Shown: piece after piece, positions 6,523-7,554 of the stretch
Layout of the letters: each line of letters begins with the position of its first letter
Numbering within the stretch: the first letter of the stretch is position 1
From: an uncultured Clostridia bacterium
GTDB lineage: Bacteria > Bacillota > Clostridia > Oscillospirales > Oscillospiraceae
Direction of reading: 5' to 3'
Assembly: GCA_945918315.1 (NCBI GenBank)
Contig: CAMEIK010000052.1
Coordinates: 1 to 7,554 of the forward strand
DNA length: 7,554 nt
The notes under the pieces: generated by a model
Seen by the model: the letters and a program-made list of their open reading frames with translations, nothing else
The model's database searches: none
What the model was told of the DNA's origin: nothing
Program-made: the position numbers and the translations under genes

Positions 6523-7456
6523 TTTTATCAATGAGCTGGGCGTTATCATCTACGCCACCTTGCTGTTTACCCCGCCGCTGCTGTTTGCCGCCCTGGGCTC
6601 CTGCTTCTCCGAGGTGTCCGGCGTTGTGAACATCGGTATTGAGGGCATGATGACCGCCGGTGCTTTCGCCGGCTGCGTGGTGGCCCACTATACCGGAAAT
6701 CCCTGGATCGGCTTCCTCTGCGGCGGCCTGGCAGGGGCCTTCTTCGGTGCTCTGCACGCTACCGCCACCGTCCGGCTGGGGGCTGACCAGACCATTGCCG
6801 GTACCGCCATCAATCTGCTGGCCCCCGGCGTCGCCATTATGATGGCCTACGCCCTCTTTAATTCCACGGACACCGTCCCCCTGCCCACCACCGCCAAGAT
6901 CCCCCTGCTGTTTAACGGCGCTTTCGATACCACAACCATGTGGGGCAAGTTCCTGAAGAATGTGTTCACCAACTACGCCACCACCTATCTTGTGTTTATC
7001 GCCGTGGCCGTGGTCTGGTTCATCTTCTACAAGACCCGCTTTGGTCTGCGGATGCGGGCCTGCGGCGAGCACCCCCAGGCCTGTGAGACCCTGGGCATCA
7101 ACGTTCTGGGAACCCGGTTCCTGTGCGTGTGCATTTCCGGCTTCCTGTCCGGTCTGGGCGGCGCCTGCATGACCATGGCAACCACCAACCAGTTCCGCCC
7201 CATCTCCATTGTGGGCCAGGGCTTTATCGCCATCGCGGCGGTCATTTTCGGAAAGTTCCGGCCCCATGGCGCCATGCTGGGCTGCCTGCTCTTCGGCCTG
7301 TGCACGGGCCTGAAGGTGGTTCTCGGCTCCGCAGCCGTGTCCGCCCAGCTGATTTCCATGATCCCCTATGTGGTGACCGTCATCGTGCTGATTCTCTTCG
7401 TTGGCAAGTCCCATGTCCCCGCCGCCAACGGCAAGCCCTACATCAAGGCAAAATAA
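6515..7456 (+). CDS. nupQ: Nucleoside ABC importer permease, smaller subunit
   Basis: This 313-residue integral membrane protein forms the second half of the channel with the preceding permease; both belong to the same superfamily. Hydrophobic segments lie roughly at 10-30, 44-60, 62-85, 95-115, 152-173, 202-222, 234-247, 252-272 and 276-296. The motif Val-Asn-Ile-Gly-Ile-Glu-Gly-Met (38-45) corresponds to the one in the partner permease. The loop Gly-Leu-Arg-Met-Arg-Ala-Cys-Gly (177-184) through Gly-Ile-Asn (194-196) is the likely ATPase coupling segment. ATG 6515 has GGAGGG (6501-6506) 8 bases upstream and overlaps the previous gene by 8 bases. The gene ends with TAA 12 bases before the operon terminator stem. 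Length and order match NupQ/YufQ. It is the last gene of the unit; nothing in it looks broken. Confidence 0.92.
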   Translation: MNDFINELGVIIYATLLFTPPLLFAALGSCFSEVSGVVNIGIEGMMTAGAFAGCVVAHYTGNPWIGFLCGGLAGAFFGALHATATVRLGADQTIAGTAINLLAPGVAIMMAYALFNSTDTVPLPTTAKIPLLFNGAFDTTTMWGKFLKNVFTNYATTYLVFIAVAVVWFIFYKTRFGLRMRACGEHPQACETLGINVLGTRFLCVCISGFLSGLGGACMTMATTNQFRPISIVGQGFIAIAAVIFGKFRPHGAMLGCLLFGLCTGLKVVLGSAAVSAQLISMIPYVVTVIVLILFVGKSHVPAANGKPYIKAK

Positions 7457-7467
7457 TGCTGTATAGA

Positions 7468-7508
7468 AAAACACCGCTCCCGGAAGCTTCCGGAAGCGGT
7501 GTTTTTTT
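7468..7508 (+). terminator. Intrinsic terminator of the importer operon
   Basis: An 11-bp outer stem pairs 7468-7478 with 7495-7505. After one C/A mismatch (7479/7494) it continues into a perfect 14-base palindrome, CCGGAAGCTTCCGG (7480-7493), which gives 5 more pairs around an AGCT loop. Seven T residues (7502-7508) follow on the + strand. Five A residues (7467-7471) precede it, so it may also stop transcription arriving on the - strand. Confidence 0.95.
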
Positions 7509-7554
7509 GCGGCAGTGGAATGTTTTGGCTGTCGGCTGAGTGCAGCCAGACAAA
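7509..7554. other. Short non-coding tail at the window edge
   Basis: No open frame with a start and ribosome binding site is visible in these 46 bases. A weak inverted repeat TGGCTG/CAGCCA (7526-7531 with 7543-7548) is present but has no T-run. The next gene lies outside the window. Confidence 0.5.

Overview
The window looks like a chromosomal segment of a GC-rich, low-expression-noise anaerobic Firmicute, probably a gut clostridium of the Oscillospiraceae type. The grounds are the strong AGGAGG-type ribosome binding sites, the C/G-ending codon bias with AT-rich intergenic gaps, the lipoprotein signal style (Leu-Ala-Ala-Cys followed by Gly-Gly), and an oxygen-sensitive glycyl radical enzyme. 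Genus cannot be fixed from the sequence alone. All recognised genes are on the + strand, and no mobile element, CRISPR array, tRNA or rRNA was seen.

Layout: (1) 1-140 is a promoter and short leader. (2) 141-1160 encodes a BMP/PnrA-family nucleoside-binding lipoprotein, closed by its own strong intrinsic terminator (1183-1214). (3) 1215-1463 is a gene-free gap with a candidate extended -10 promoter and a GC-rich, apparently structured leader. (4) 1464-3849 holds a YjjI-family glycyl radical protein and its YjjW-family radical-SAM activase, separated by 1 base. (5) 3876-7456 holds the ATPase and two permeases of a nucleoside ABC importer. The gap to the activase is 26 bases and the three transport genes overlap one another by 8 bases. 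(6) A long intrinsic terminator (7468-7508) ends the unit.

How the genes fit together: the lipoprotein, ATPase and two permeases make a complete importer of the B. subtilis NupNOPQ / L. lactis BmpA-NupABC type. The unusual point is that the YjjI/YjjW pair sits between the binding-protein gene and the rest of the importer, apparently co-transcribed with the ATPase and permeases. From established gene order, E. coli yjjW-yjjI also lie next to the deoCABD deoxynucleoside-catabolism operon. The substrate of YjjI is, as far as I know, not established. Two unrelated contexts pointing to nucleosides suggest that YjjI acts on an imported nucleoside or on a product of its breakdown. This is the main hypothesis from the window.

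The second item worth a look is the yjjI leader. It can form a long-range 9-bp stem and several internal hairpins, and it contains a segment able to pair either locally or with the yjjI Shine-Dalgarno sequence. It matches no riboswitch class I can recognise by eye.
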